Assembly: GCF_015500075.1 (NCBI RefSeq)
Contig: NZ_CP045496.1
Coordinates: 4,908,001-4,972,000, forward strand
Length of the DNA stretch: 64,000 nucleotides
Direction: 5' to 3'
DNA from: Mesorhizobium sp. INR15
GTDB taxonomy: Bacteria > Pseudomonadota > Alphaproteobacteria > Rhizobiales > Rhizobiaceae
The position numbers and the translations under genes were made by a program. Positions 16,762 to 25,126 of the stretch are shown here, one piece after another. Under the pieces are notes generated by a model. The model was not told where the DNA came from. It was given only the letters and a program-made list of their open reading frames with translations, and made no database searches. Each line of letters begins with the position of its first letter. Position 1 is the first letter of the stretch.

Positions 16762-18006
16762 TCACCCAAAAAACTTGCGCGCTTTTTCCAGCGCCTCGGC
16801 CAAGGCATCAACTTCGGCCCTGGTATTATACATGCCGAACGATGCCCTGCATGTGGATGTTACGCCAAAGCGTTTCAACAGCGGCTGGGCGCAATGCGTG
16901 CCGGCCCGCACGGCAACGCCTTGCCTGTCTATCACCATCGAGACGTCATGGGCATGGATGCCATGAAGTTCGAAGGAGATGATCGCGCCCTTGCCTGGGG
17001 CATCGCCAAAAATGCGCAGCGAGTTGATCTTGCGCAACCGCTCGTGGGCGTAGTCCTTCAGATCGGCCTCATGCGCCGCGATGCGCTCGCGGCCGATCTT
17101 TTCCATGTAGTCGAGTGCGGCACCCAGCCCGATCGCCTGGACGATCGGCGGCGTGCCGGCCTCGAAGCGGTGCGGCGGGTCGTTGTAAGTGACGATGTCT
17201 TCCGTCACCTCCTCGATCATCTCTCCGCCACCCATGAACGGGCGCATGCCTTCCAGAATGTTCTTCTTGCCGTAGAGCACGCCGATGCCCGAGGGTCCGT
17301 AGACCTTGTGGCCGGTGAAGACGAAGAAGTCGCAGTCGAGATCCTGCACATCGATCGGCATATGCACGGCGCTCTGGCTGCCATCGACAAGAACTGGAAT
17401 GCCGCGCGCATGCGCGATGCGCACGATCTCCTTGATCGGCGTCACCGTGCCCAGCGCATTCGACATCTGGGTGATGGCGACGAGCTTGGTGCGGTCGGTC
17501 AGGCTCTTTTCGAAATCCTCGATGTGGAAAGCGCCGAGATCGTCGACAGGCACCCATACCAGCCTGGCGCCTTGCCGCTCGCGGATGAAATGCCACGGCA
17601 CGATGTTGGAGTGATGCTCCATGATCGACAGCACGATCTCGTCGCCCTCGCCGATGTTGGGCATGCCATAGCCGTAGGCAACGGTGTTGATGGCCGCGGT
17701 CGTGTTCGAGGTGAAGATGATGTTGTCGGTGCTTGGCGCGTTGAGGAAACGGCGCACCGTCTCGCGGGCCTTTTCATAGGCGTCGGTCGCCGCGTTTGAC
17801 AGGAAATGCAGGCCGCGATGGACGTTGGCGTATTCCTGGCTGTAGGCGTGCTGGATGGCGTCGAGAACCGCCTGGGGCTTCTGCGCCGAGGCCCCGTTGT
17901 CGAGATAGACCAGTGGCTTGCCGTAGACTTCCCGCGACAGGATCGGGAAATCGCGGCGGATTGCCTCAACGTCGTAAAAATCGCCGATCTTGCCCGGTGC
18001 GTTCAT
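16762..18006 (-). CDS. sufS: Cysteine desulfurase SufS (group II)
   Basis: A PLP-dependent enzyme that removes sulfur from L-cysteine for cluster assembly by SufBCD. The 414-residue class V aminotransferase-fold protein has the PLP-lysine motif FVFTGHKVYGPSGIGVLYGK (about residues 220-240), the HHSNIVPW motif near 125, and the short catalytic-cysteine loop VRAGTHCAQPLLKRFG near the C-terminus (about 360-376), characteristic of SufS. ATG at 18006 leaves a 4-base gap after sufD; the open frame reaches to 18063 inside sufD but without family similarity. Confidence 0.95.
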   Translation of the reverse strand: MNAPGKIGDFYDVEAIRRDFPILSREVYGKPLVYLDNGASAQKPQAVLDAIQHAYSQEYANVHRGLHFLSNAATDAYEKARETVRRFLNAPSTDNIIFTSNTTAAINTVAYGYGMPNIGEGDEIVLSIMEHHSNIVPWHFIRERQGARLVWVPVDDLGAFHIEDFEKSLTDRTKLVAITQMSNALGTVTPIKEIVRIAHARGIPVLVDGSQSAVHMPIDVQDLDCDFFVFTGHKVYGPSGIGVLYGKKNILEGMRPFMGGGEMIEEVTEDIVTYNDPPHRFEAGTPPIVQAIGLGAALDYMEKIGRERIAAHEADLKDYAHERLRKINSLRIFGDAPGKGAIISFELHGIHAHDVSMVIDRQGVAVRAGTHCAQPLLKRFGVTSTCRASFGMYNTRAEVDALAEALEKARKFFG

Positions 18007-18010
18007 CAGA

Positions 18011-19297
18011 TCACCCGTGTGCCACGAACCAGTCGTCGAGCCGTGCTTCCAGCGCCTCGACAATCGCCTCGTCGTCCAGTTCCTCGATCACCTCGGCGAC
18101 GAACGCCTTGACCAGAAGGCCGCGCGCGCTCTTCTCGTCGACGCCGCGCGCCATCAGATAAAACAGATGGTCGTGGTCGATCTCTGTGACCGTCGCGCCA
18201 TGGCCGCAGATGACATCGTCGGCGAAGATTTCGAGTTCCGGCTTGGTCGAGAACTCGCCATCGTCGGACAGAAGCAGCGTGTTGCAGGCCATCTTGGCGT
18301 TGGTCTTCTGGGCATATTGATGGACGTTGATGCGGCCCTGGAAAACGCCACGCGCCTTGCCGGTGACGACGTTGCGGATGATCTCCGTCGAGGTCGTATG
18401 CGGCACGGCGTGGTCGAGCACCATGGTCACGTCGGCATGGCTGTCGCCAGCCAGCAGGTTGATGCCGCGCAGCTTGAAGTCGGCGCCTTCGCCCGTAGTC
18501 TTCACCACGATCTCCTGGCGCACCAGCTTGCCGCCCGCGTTCATGAAGAACACCGTCAGTTTCGCGTTTTTGCCAATATGGGCTTTAAACTGCGCAAGAT
18601 GCGTTGCCGTTTCGGGCTGCTCCTGGATGATCAGCCACGTCACGTCGGCACCCTCGCCCAGCACAAGCTGGCTGACCGAACTCACCAGCGCGGCACCTTC
18701 GCCGGTCTGGCGTTCGACGATGGTTGCCTTGACACCAGCGCCGGCACGGACGGCCAGGCGCACATGGGTCTGGCCGCCGGCCTGCAGGTTCTGCAATTCG
18801 ACCGGCTTTTCCAATTCGGCGCCATCGGCGATGTCGACGAAATAGCCGTCGGCAACGAAGGCCGTGTTCAACGCGCCAATGGCGTCGTCGCTGCCATAGG
18901 GATCGAGCCCTGGTGCGATGCTGCCGTCGGTGAGCTTTTCCGACAGACGCTGAACGGTCACGCCGTCCTGGGCCTGCACCTTGGCGCTCGATACGCCGTT
19001 CAGCACCGGCAAGACGTCAGAGCCTTCAACGATCGGCGCGATGGCTTTGGCCGTGGCGGCGGAATCGAAATCCGGCACCGAATTCAACAACCGGCGCAGG
19101 TCGGTGTAGTGCCAGGATTCGACGCGGCGTGTCGGCAGGCCGTGCTTGATCGTTTCGATGGCGTCGTCGCGCTTCAGCATCACCGCGCCGTCGCCCGGCA
19201 GCAGCGACAGCCGCTCGCCGAACGCGTCAATAAGCGCCGTTTCGGCCTGCGTGCGCTGGGGTGTCGGGTGCATGTTCATCAGCTTGGCCCCTGGCAT
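18011..19297 (-). CDS. sufD: Fe-S cluster assembly protein SufD
   Basis: SufD is the partner of SufB in the SufBC2D scaffold. The 428-residue protein consists of an N-terminal helical region (1-130) and a long right-handed beta-helix with typical sequences: VESWHYTDLRRLLNSVPDF near the N-terminus, the VVTGKARGVFQGRINVHQ motif (about 315-332) and LLLSDDGEFSTKPELEIFADDVICGHGATV (about 345-375, written here as the family's H-containing motif). The stop of sufC is 1-2 bases from its start, so translation is coupled. Family member with normal length. Confidence 0.95.
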   Translation of the reverse strand: MPGAKLMNMHPTPQRTQAETALIDAFGERLSLLPGDGAVMLKRDDAIETIKHGLPTRRVESWHYTDLRRLLNSVPDFDSAATAKAIAPIVEGSDVLPVLNGVSSAKVQAQDGVTVQRLSEKLTDGSIAPGLDPYGSDDAIGALNTAFVADGYFVDIADGAELEKPVELQNLQAGGQTHVRLAVRAGAGVKATIVERQTGEGAALVSSVSQLVLGEGADVTWLIIQEQPETATHLAQFKAHIGKNAKLTVFFMNAGGKLVRQEIVVKTTGEGADFKLRGINLLAGDSHADVTMVLDHAVPHTTSTEIIRNVVTGKARGVFQGRINVHQYAQKTNAKMACNTLLLSDDGEFSTKPELEIFADDVICGHGATVTEIDHDHLFYLMARGVDEKSARGLLVKAFVAEVIEELDDEAIVEALEARLDDWFVAHG

Positions 19298-19298
19298 C

Positions 19299-20054
19299 TC
19301 AAGCGGCTTCGCCGATCACGCCGGCATAGCCATTGGCTTCCAGATCAAGCGCCAGCGACTTGTCGCCGGACTTGATGACCTGGCCCTTGTAGAGCACGTG
19401 TACGGTATCGGGCACGATGTGTTCGAGCAGCCGCTGGTAGTGGGTGATGACCAGGAACGCACGGTCCGGCGCACGCAAAGCGTTGACGCCGTCGGAGACG
19501 ATTTTCAGCGCATCGATGTCGAGGCCGGAATCGGTCTCGTCGAGCACGCAAAGCTTCGGCTCCAGCAACTTCATCTGCAGTATCTCAGCGCGCTTCTTCT
19601 CGCCGCCAGAGAAGCCGACATTGAGCGGCCGCTTCAACATCGCCATGTCCATGCTGAGCGAGGCGGCGGCTTCCTTCACCCGCTTCAGGAATTCCGGGAT
19701 CTTCAACGGCTCTTCGCCACGCGCCTTGCGCTGCTCGTTCATCGCCACTTTCAGAAATTCCATCGTGGCAACGCCCGGTATCTCCATCGGATACTGGAAG
19801 GCCAGGAAGATGCCTGACGTGGCGCGCTCGGCCGGATCCATTTCAAGGATCGACTGGCCGTTGTAGAGGATGTCGCCTTCGGTGACCTCGTAATCCTCGC
19901 GGCCGGCGAGAATGTAGGACAGCGTCGACTTGCCCGAGCCATTCGGACCCATGATGGCGGCGACCTCGCCGGCTTTCACCGTCAGGTTCAAGCCACGGAT
20001 GATTTCGGTGCCGTCATCGACGATGCGGGCATGCAGGTTCTTGATCTCAAGCAT
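19299..20054 (-). CDS. sufC: Fe-S cluster assembly ATPase SufC
   Basis: SufC is the ABC-type ATPase that drives the conformational changes of SufBC2D. The 251-residue protein starts MLEIKNLHARI and contains Walker A GPNGSGKST (about residues 35-43), the ABC signature NVGFSGGEKKRAEI (about 143-156), Walker B CVLDETDSGLDID and H-loop VITHYQRLL. The correct ATG is 20054; it overlaps the stop of the preceding small membrane gene by 8 bases. Confidence 0.96.
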   Translation of the reverse strand: MLEIKNLHARIVDDGTEIIRGLNLTVKAGEVAAIMGPNGSGKSTLSYILAGREDYEVTEGDILYNGQSILEMDPAERATSGIFLAFQYPMEIPGVATMEFLKVAMNEQRKARGEEPLKIPEFLKRVKEAAASLSMDMAMLKRPLNVGFSGGEKKRAEILQMKLLEPKLCVLDETDSGLDIDALKIVSDGVNALRAPDRAFLVITHYQRLLEHIVPDTVHVLYKGQVIKSGDKSLALDLEANGYAGVIGEAA

Positions 20055-20334
20055 TGTTCTTTTCTCTGAAATAGTCGTCGTAAGTGATGGTGTAATCGGT
20101 GTGCTGACGCTGCAGGGCCTTGAGCCACCAGAAGGACAGGCCAAAGCAAATGGCGAAGCAAGCGACGCCGACATAAAGGTTGACGAAGGCCATCAGCAGG
20201 ATGCCGGCAAAAGCCGAGAGAACCGTCGCTCCGGCATATTTCGCCATGGCGATGTTGCCCTCGCGGCGGACAGCCCAAAGCCTGCGCCAGCGCAAGGCAA
20301 ACCAGATGTCTTCCCTGGGCAGCCCCGTCGCCAT
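20047..20334 (-). CDS. Small membrane protein inside the suf operon
   Basis: A 95-residue protein between sufB (5-base gap) and sufC (8-base overlap). The N-terminal 28 residues are basic and amphipathic (REDIWFALRWRRLWAVRR); two hydrophobic segments follow at about 33-50 and 53-72 (TVLSAFAGILLMAFVNLYVG, then VACFAICFGLSFWWLKAL); the C-terminal 23 residues are acidic and tyrosine-rich (HTDYTITYDDYFREK). It is not a known Suf subunit of E. coli. The tight coupling on both sides indicates co-expression with the Suf scaffold; whether it works in cluster assembly is unknown. It overlaps no other supported gene frame apart from the short coupling overlap. Confidence 0.82.
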   Translation of the reverse strand: MATGLPREDIWFALRWRRLWAVRREGNIAMAKYAGATVLSAFAGILLMAFVNLYVGVACFAICFGLSFWWLKALQRQHTDYTITYDDYFREKNNA

Positions 20335-20339
20335 GGTCA

Positions 20340-21857
20340 CTAGCCTACCGAGCCTTCCAGCGAGATGCCGATCAGCTTCTGGGCTTCGACCGCGAACTCC
20401 ATCGGCAATTGCTGGATGACATCCTTGACGAAGCCGTTGACGATCAGTGCGATTGCCTCTTCTTCCGGGATGCCGCGCTGCATGACGTAGAACTTCTGGT
20501 CCTCTGATATTTTCGACGTCGTCGCCTCGTGCTCGAACTGCGCCGTCGAGTTCTTGGCTTCCATGTAGGGCACGGTGTGCGCACCGCACTGGTCGCCGAT
20601 CAGCAGCGAGTCGCAATTGGTGAAGTTGCGGGCATTGGTCGCCTTGCGATGCGCCGAGACCTGGCCGCGATAGGTGTTCTGCGAGAAGCCGGCGGCAATG
20701 CCTTTGGAGATGATGCGGCTCGACGTGTTCTTGCCGAGATGGATCATCTTGGTGCCGCTATCGACCTGCTGATAACCGTTCGAGACCGCGATCGAATAGA
20801 ATTCGCCCGAGGAATCGTCGCCGCGCAGGATACAGCTTGGGTACTTCCAGGTGATGGCCGAACCGGTCTCGACCTGGGTCCACGAGATTTTCGAACGATG
20901 GCCACGGCAGTCGCCACGCTTGGTGACGAAATTGTAGATGCCGCCCTTGCCTTCGGCGTCGCCGGGGTACCAGTTCTGCACCGTCGAATACTTGATCTCG
21001 GCATCGTCGAGCGCCACCAGTTCGACGACCGCGGCATGAAGCTGGTTCTCGTCGCGCTGCGGCGCCGTGCAACCTTCGAGATAGGAGACGTAAGCTCCCT
21101 CCTCGGCGATGATCAGCGTGCGTTCGAACTGGCCGGTGTTCTTCTCGTTCATGCGGAAATAGGTCGACAGTTCCATCGGGCAGCGGACACCCTTGGGCAC
21201 GAAGACGAACGAGCCATCGGTGAAGACAGCCGAATTCAGCGTGGCGTAGTAATTGTCCGAGGTCGGCACGACCGAACCGAGATATTTCTGGACCAGCTCC
21301 GGATGCTCGCGAATGGCTTCCGAGATCGAACAGAAGATGACGCCGGCCTGCGCCAGTTCTTTCTTGAAAGTGGTGACGACAGAGACGGAATCGAACACAG
21401 CATCAACGGCGACGCGACCCGACTTGTAGACGTTATCGCTGGGTTCCTCGAGTTCCGACACATCGGTCTTCTGCACGCCGGCGAGGATTTCCTGCTCGCG
21501 CAGCGGAATGCCGAGCTTCTCATAGACCTTCAGCAGTTCGGGATCGACGTCGCTCAGCGAGGTCGGGCCGGGCGTGCTCTTCGGCGCCGCGTAGAAGTAA
21601 ATGTCCTGGAAATCGATCTTCGGATAATGAACGCGCGCCCAGGTCGGCTCTTCCAGCGTCAGCCAGCGTCGATACGCCTCCAGACGCCATTCGAGCATCC
21701 ATGAGGGTTCGTCCTTCTTGGCCGAAATGAAACGGATGATGTCTTCGCTCAGGCCCTTGGGGGCCTTGTCGACAGCGATTTCGGTTTCGAATCCGTATTT
21801 GTATTGGTCGACGTCGATCTTTCGGACCCGATCGATCGTGTCCTGCACAGCAGGCAT
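20340..21857 (-). CDS. sufB: Fe-S cluster assembly protein SufB
   Basis: SufB is the main scaffold subunit on which the nascent Fe-S cluster is built in the SufBC2D complex. The 505-residue protein has the N-terminal DIIRFISAKKDEPSWMLEWR region, a central beta-helix with SYLEGCTAP (conserved Cys, about residue 265) and KRGDCRGHRSKISWTQVETG (about 310-330), and the late catalytic region RNFTNCDSLLIGDQCGAHTV (about 410-430). The length is typical of the longer bacterial SufB type. ATG 21857; 189 bases separate it from the upstream desulfurase gene. Confidence 0.97.
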   Translation of the reverse strand: MPAVQDTIDRVRKIDVDQYKYGFETEIAVDKAPKGLSEDIIRFISAKKDEPSWMLEWRLEAYRRWLTLEEPTWARVHYPKIDFQDIYFYAAPKSTPGPTSLSDVDPELLKVYEKLGIPLREQEILAGVQKTDVSELEEPSDNVYKSGRVAVDAVFDSVSVVTTFKKELAQAGVIFCSISEAIREHPELVQKYLGSVVPTSDNYYATLNSAVFTDGSFVFVPKGVRCPMELSTYFRMNEKNTGQFERTLIIAEEGAYVSYLEGCTAPQRDENQLHAAVVELVALDDAEIKYSTVQNWYPGDAEGKGGIYNFVTKRGDCRGHRSKISWTQVETGSAITWKYPSCILRGDDSSGEFYSIAVSNGYQQVDSGTKMIHLGKNTSSRIISKGIAAGFSQNTYRGQVSAHRKATNARNFTNCDSLLIGDQCGAHTVPYMEAKNSTAQFEHEATTSKISEDQKFYVMQRGIPEEEAIALIVNGFVKDVIQQLPMEFAVEAQKLIGISLEGSVG

Positions 21858-22046
21858 AAGCGTTCTCCATCCACGCCGGGGTCAAGGCCCGACAGTTTTC
21901 AAACTATGGCACCGCCAAAAAACGAACGCCAAACAGGCACTCGCGGCAGCGTAAGTTTCATATAGTGCGTTCCGACCGGAAATTCACCCGGCCAGCATGA
22001 AACGCACGGCTCTACCAGGCCGTCAGGCCCGAATATGTTCGGCCAC

Positions 22047-23225
22047 TCACGCGGCCCTTTCTTCCTCTGCCTTCGCCTTGCCAAGCTGGCGTGCGGTGAT
22101 GCTTGCCAGTGCGGCGCGGAAAAGTTCAACGTCTTCGGCGCCGGTCGCTGCACCAATCGACACGCGAAGCGCTCCAAGGCTGTCACCGTACCCCATGGCT
22201 TTCAGCACATGGCTCGGCCCGACCTTGCCCGACGAACAGGCCGACCCCGCCGACAGTGCGATACCGGCGAGATCGAAGGCAATCTGCGCGGTTTCGGCTT
22301 TGATGCCCGCAATAGCGAAGAATGACGTGTTGGCAAGCCTTGGCGCGCCGGTTCCGAAGATTTCCGCATCAGGCGCCAGCGTTTTCACGGTGGCTTCGAT
22401 CTCATCGCGGCGATTGCGCACCGCATCGATCGCCTGCAATCCGATCAAGGCGTCCCTTACGGCCGCGCCAAAACCGGCAATGGCGGGCAGGTTTTCGGTG
22501 CCGCCGCGATGGCCTTTTTCCTGACCGCCGCCATTGATCAGCGGCTTCGGCATCATCAGGTCCGACGCGACAATGATCGCGCCGACGCCCTTGGGGCCGC
22601 CAATCTTGTGCGAAGACAGAATCAAATAGTCGGCGTAACCCGCTGACATGTCTATCGAAATACGCCCCGCCGCCTGAACGGCGTCGACAACGAGGATACC
22701 GCCAGCCGCCTTGACGATCTCGGCGATCCGATCGATCGGCTGGATGACGCCGGTTTCATTGTTGGCGGCATGGATTGCTACCAATGGCAGGCCTTGCGCC
22801 TTGTCGTGACCGCCAAGAGCGGCGGCCAGGGCGTCCAGATCGGCGACGCCGTTGGCGTCGACGCCGATCCGCGTCACCTGCGCCGCCGGGAAACGCCCGC
22901 CATTCAACAGGCAGGGATGATCGGCCTCGGACACATAGAGCCGGCTCATGCGCACCGTGCCACGCCCCATCCGCCAATCTGGCGTCAGCAGTGTCGAGGC
23001 GGCTTCAGTTGCGCCGGAGGTGAACACGACATGCGCGGCCTTGGCGTTGACCAATGCCGCCACATCGCGCCTCGCGGTCTCGATCAGGCGCCGCGCGGCG
23101 CGTCCTTCGGCATGGACCGACGACGGGTTGGCCGCGACATCAAGCGCCACGACCATAGCCTCGCGCGCCGCGGCAAGCAGCGGCGCACTGGCATTATAGT
23201 CGAGATAGGCGCGCATTCCGGCCAT
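22047..23225 (-). CDS. sufS2: Cysteine desulfurase (IscS/NifS-like), first gene of the suf operon
   Basis: A second, class I-like cysteine desulfurase of about 392 residues at the head of the suf gene row, the position called sufS2 in rhizobia. The start MAGMRAYLDYNASAPL is typical; the PLP lysine is in DYLILSSHKIGGPKGVGAI (about residues 190-208), and the sulfur-transfer cysteine loop SAGSACSSGKVGPSHVL is near residue 330-345. ATG 23225 has an AGGA ribosome-binding site; a second ATG three codons later and an upstream in-frame start at 23255 are alternatives. A candidate Irr box lies about 132 bases upstream. Confidence 0.92.
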   Translation of the reverse strand: MAGMRAYLDYNASAPLLAAAREAMVVALDVAANPSSVHAEGRAARRLIETARRDVAALVNAKAAHVVFTSGATEAASTLLTPDWRMGRGTVRMSRLYVSEADHPCLLNGGRFPAAQVTRIGVDANGVADLDALAAALGGHDKAQGLPLVAIHAANNETGVIQPIDRIAEIVKAAGGILVVDAVQAAGRISIDMSAGYADYLILSSHKIGGPKGVGAIIVASDLMMPKPLINGGGQEKGHRGGTENLPAIAGFGAAVRDALIGLQAIDAVRNRRDEIEATVKTLAPDAEIFGTGAPRLANTSFFAIAGIKAETAQIAFDLAGIALSAGSACSSGKVGPSHVLKAMGYGDSLGALRVSIGAATGAEDVELFRAALASITARQLGKAKAEEERAA

Positions 23226-23356
23226 TTTCGTCCTGTTGATGCCGTTCAAAGCCATTCCGCGGACGTATCGCGTTATTTCCTTGAAATTCCAAGGCGAGCC
23301 GTCCTATTTACCCGGCTTGCGGCGCGGGTGGCCGGGCTCGACGTTCGGCCGCTCAG

Positions 23357-23373
23357 TTTTGAACCATTCTAAA
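23357..23373 (-). promoter_or_regulatory. Candidate Irr iron control element (ICE box)
   Basis: The 17-bp sequence matches the Irr ICE consensus TTTAGAA-N3-TTCTAAA at 13 of the 14 fixed positions (the fourth base is T instead of A). It lies in the intergenic region between the suf operon start (23225, minus strand) and the alpha/beta hydrolase gene (23464, plus strand). A further TTCTAA half-site follows at 23380-23385. Irr control of suf operons is established in rhizobia; direct assignment here is inference from the match and position. Confidence 0.6.
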
Positions 23374-23463
23374 CTAGCTTCTAAGAAGACGCTCGCCCTG
23401 CGTCAAGGCCAGAGGAAGTCAAGTTCCGGGCGCCGCGCATTCGTATACTAAGTGGAGTATTTC

Positions 23464-24138
23464 ATGCCTGAGGTCATTTTCACCGGTCCGGCCGGCCGCC
23501 TTGAAGGACGCTACCAGCCTTCCAAGGAAAAGAGCGCGCCGATTGCCATCGTGCTGCACCCGCATCCGCAGTTCGGCGGCACGATGAACAACAAGATCGT
23601 CTACGACCTCTTCTATATGTTCCAGAAGCGGGATTTCACCACGCTTCGCTTCAATTTTCGCGGCATTGGCCGCAGCCAGGGCGAATTCGACCACGGCACC
23701 GGCGAGTTGTCGGATGCCGCTGCCGCTCTCGACTGGGTGCAGTCGCTGCATCCGGATTCCAAGAGCTGCTGGGTCGCCGGCTATTCCTTCGGCTCCTGGA
23801 TCGGCATGCAGCTGTTGATGCGCCGGCCCGAAATCGAGGGCTTCATCTCGATCGCGCCGCAGCCCAACACGTATGATTTCTCGTTCCTGGCCCCCTGCCC
23901 GTCATCGGGCCTGATCATCCATGGCGACGCCGACAAGGTGGCCCCGCCGAAGGACGTGCAAGGGCTGGTCGACAAGCTGCACACGCAAAAGGGCATCACC
24001 ATCACGCAGAAGACCTTGCCTGGCGCGAACCACTTCTTCGCCAACGACGCCGATCTCCTGCTCGAGGAATGCGCGGACTATCTCGACCGCCGGCTTGCCG
24101 GCGAATTGTCCGATCCGCGTCCGAAGCGGCTCCGTTAA
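23464..24138 (+). CDS. Alpha/beta hydrolase (short dienelactone hydrolase-like type)
   Basis: A 224-residue cytoplasmic alpha/beta hydrolase. The HPHPQFGGTMNNKIV segment (about residues 34-48) and FNFRGIGRSQGEFDHG (about 65-80) are typical of this small family; the nucleophile elbow is GYSFGSWIG (Ser about residue 104), with a likely Asp in IIHGDADKVAPP and His in LPGANHFFAND. The substrate is unknown. GGAG six bases upstream supports ATG 23464 rather than the GTG four codons earlier. It is divergent from the suf operon and followed by the PaiB-like gene after about 20 bases. Confidence 0.88.
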   Translation: MPEVIFTGPAGRLEGRYQPSKEKSAPIAIVLHPHPQFGGTMNNKIVYDLFYMFQKRDFTTLRFNFRGIGRSQGEFDHGTGELSDAAAALDWVQSLHPDSKSCWVAGYSFGSWIGMQLLMRRPEIEGFISIAPQPNTYDFSFLAPCPSSGLIIHGDADKVAPPKDVQGLVDKLHTQKGITITQKTLPGANHFFANDADLLLEECADYLDRRLAGELSDPRPKRLR

Positions 24139-24160
24139 GGCAGAAAGCAGGCGGGTAGCG

Positions 24161-24811
24161 ATGTACGAGCCTCCTCATTTCCAGGAAACGCGGCAGGACG
24201 TTCTGCACGGGCTCATAAGATCGCATCCGCTTGGCCTGCTGATTTCCAACGGGCAGGATGGCCCCGTTGCCAATGCCATTCCGTTCCTGCTCGATGCTGG
24301 CGTCGGGCAAAACGGCAGGCTGCGCGCGCATCTCGCCAAGGCCAATCCGCAATGGCGGCTGCTGGCCGACAATCCGACATCACCGGCCCTGATCGTCTTC
24401 CAGGGCGCCGATGCCTATGTCACCCCATCCTGGTACGAGACCAAGCGCGAGACCGGCAAGGTGGTACCGACCTGGAACTACGCCATTGTCCAGGTGCGTG
24501 GCATGGTCAAGGTGATCGACGATCAGGCCTGGCTGGCGCAGCAGATCGCCGACCTGACCCGATCCCAGGAGGGTGTCCGCGAGACGCCCTGGGCGGTGAC
24601 CGACGCACCCGCCCCCTTCATCCAGTCGCAGATCAAAGGCATTATCGGGCTGGAGATCGAGATCACCGAAATCCACGGCAAGTGGAAAGTCAGCCAGAAC
24701 CGGCCGGTCGCTGATCGCGCCGGCGTTGCCGAGGGCCTCGAAAGCGAGGCGCCCAACTCGCCTGACATGGCGCGGCTGGTGCGGTCCTACGGCGGGCTGG
24801 ACGGCAATTAG
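24161..24811 (+). CDS. PaiB-like FMN-binding protein
   Basis: A 216-residue protein of the FMN-binding negative transcriptional regulator family (PaiB). It starts MYEPPHFQETRQDVLHGLIRSHPLG and contains the conserved GLLISNGQDGPVANAIPFLLD, HLAKANPQWRLL and YVTPSWYETKRETGKVVPTWNYA segments of the split-barrel flavin fold, and WKVSQNRPVADRAGVAEGL near the end. In Bacillus PaiB modulates protease and sporulation genes; most members are uncharacterised and may be flavin-dependent enzymes. It is on the same strand as the hydrolase gene, 22 bases downstream. Confidence 0.9.
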   Translation: MYEPPHFQETRQDVLHGLIRSHPLGLLISNGQDGPVANAIPFLLDAGVGQNGRLRAHLAKANPQWRLLADNPTSPALIVFQGADAYVTPSWYETKRETGKVVPTWNYAIVQVRGMVKVIDDQAWLAQQIADLTRSQEGVRETPWAVTDAPAPFIQSQIKGIIGLEIEITEIHGKWKVSQNRPVADRAGVAEGLESEAPNSPDMARLVRSYGGLDGN

Positions 24812-25126
24812 TTGGTGGCCAAAGATCAACATCTGGCACCACCTGGGAACCGCCTCTGAAGCAGAATTGCCAAGTCTGTTTCAGAGGGCCGCTTTCGACC
24901 ACATCTCGGTCATTGGTGATGGGAACGCTCGATCCTGAAAGCAGCCATTCCCAAGTCATGCCGGTGCAGTCTGGCGCTCCAACAGGATCCGGAGCGTCCA
25001 AGTCTCATAGGGCACTATAAACTGGTTGCAAAATGGGGTTGGTTTTTACCATAAGCCGACTGGTACCATGGCCTCGGCGCAAATGAACGCGGTCGATCGA
25101 CCGCGCCGGTCAATGGGAGCCACCGC
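24812..25126. other. Intergenic region with an inverted repeat
   Basis: No coding sequence is supported in this 315-base stretch. It holds a long imperfect inverted repeat at 24853-24887 (13-bp arms with one G-T type mismatch, 9-base loop) shortly after the PaiB-like stop, and a second weaker one (ggcgctcc ... ggagcgtc) around 24970-25000. The last 100 bases before the next gene are AT-richer and probably carry its promoter, with a repeated ACTGGT at about 25022 and 25060. Confidence 0.5.
24853..24887 (+). terminator. Long hairpin after the PaiB-like gene
   Basis: Arms 24853-24865 and 24875-24887 pair over 13 positions with a 9-base loop, 42 bases after the stop. No T-run follows, so it may act as an mRNA 3'-end barrier instead of a classical terminator. 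Confidence 0.4.

Noticed and set aside
17990..19375. A 461-residue open frame on the plus strand over sufD
   Set aside because: SufD is certain by motifs and operon position; the frame is a shadow.
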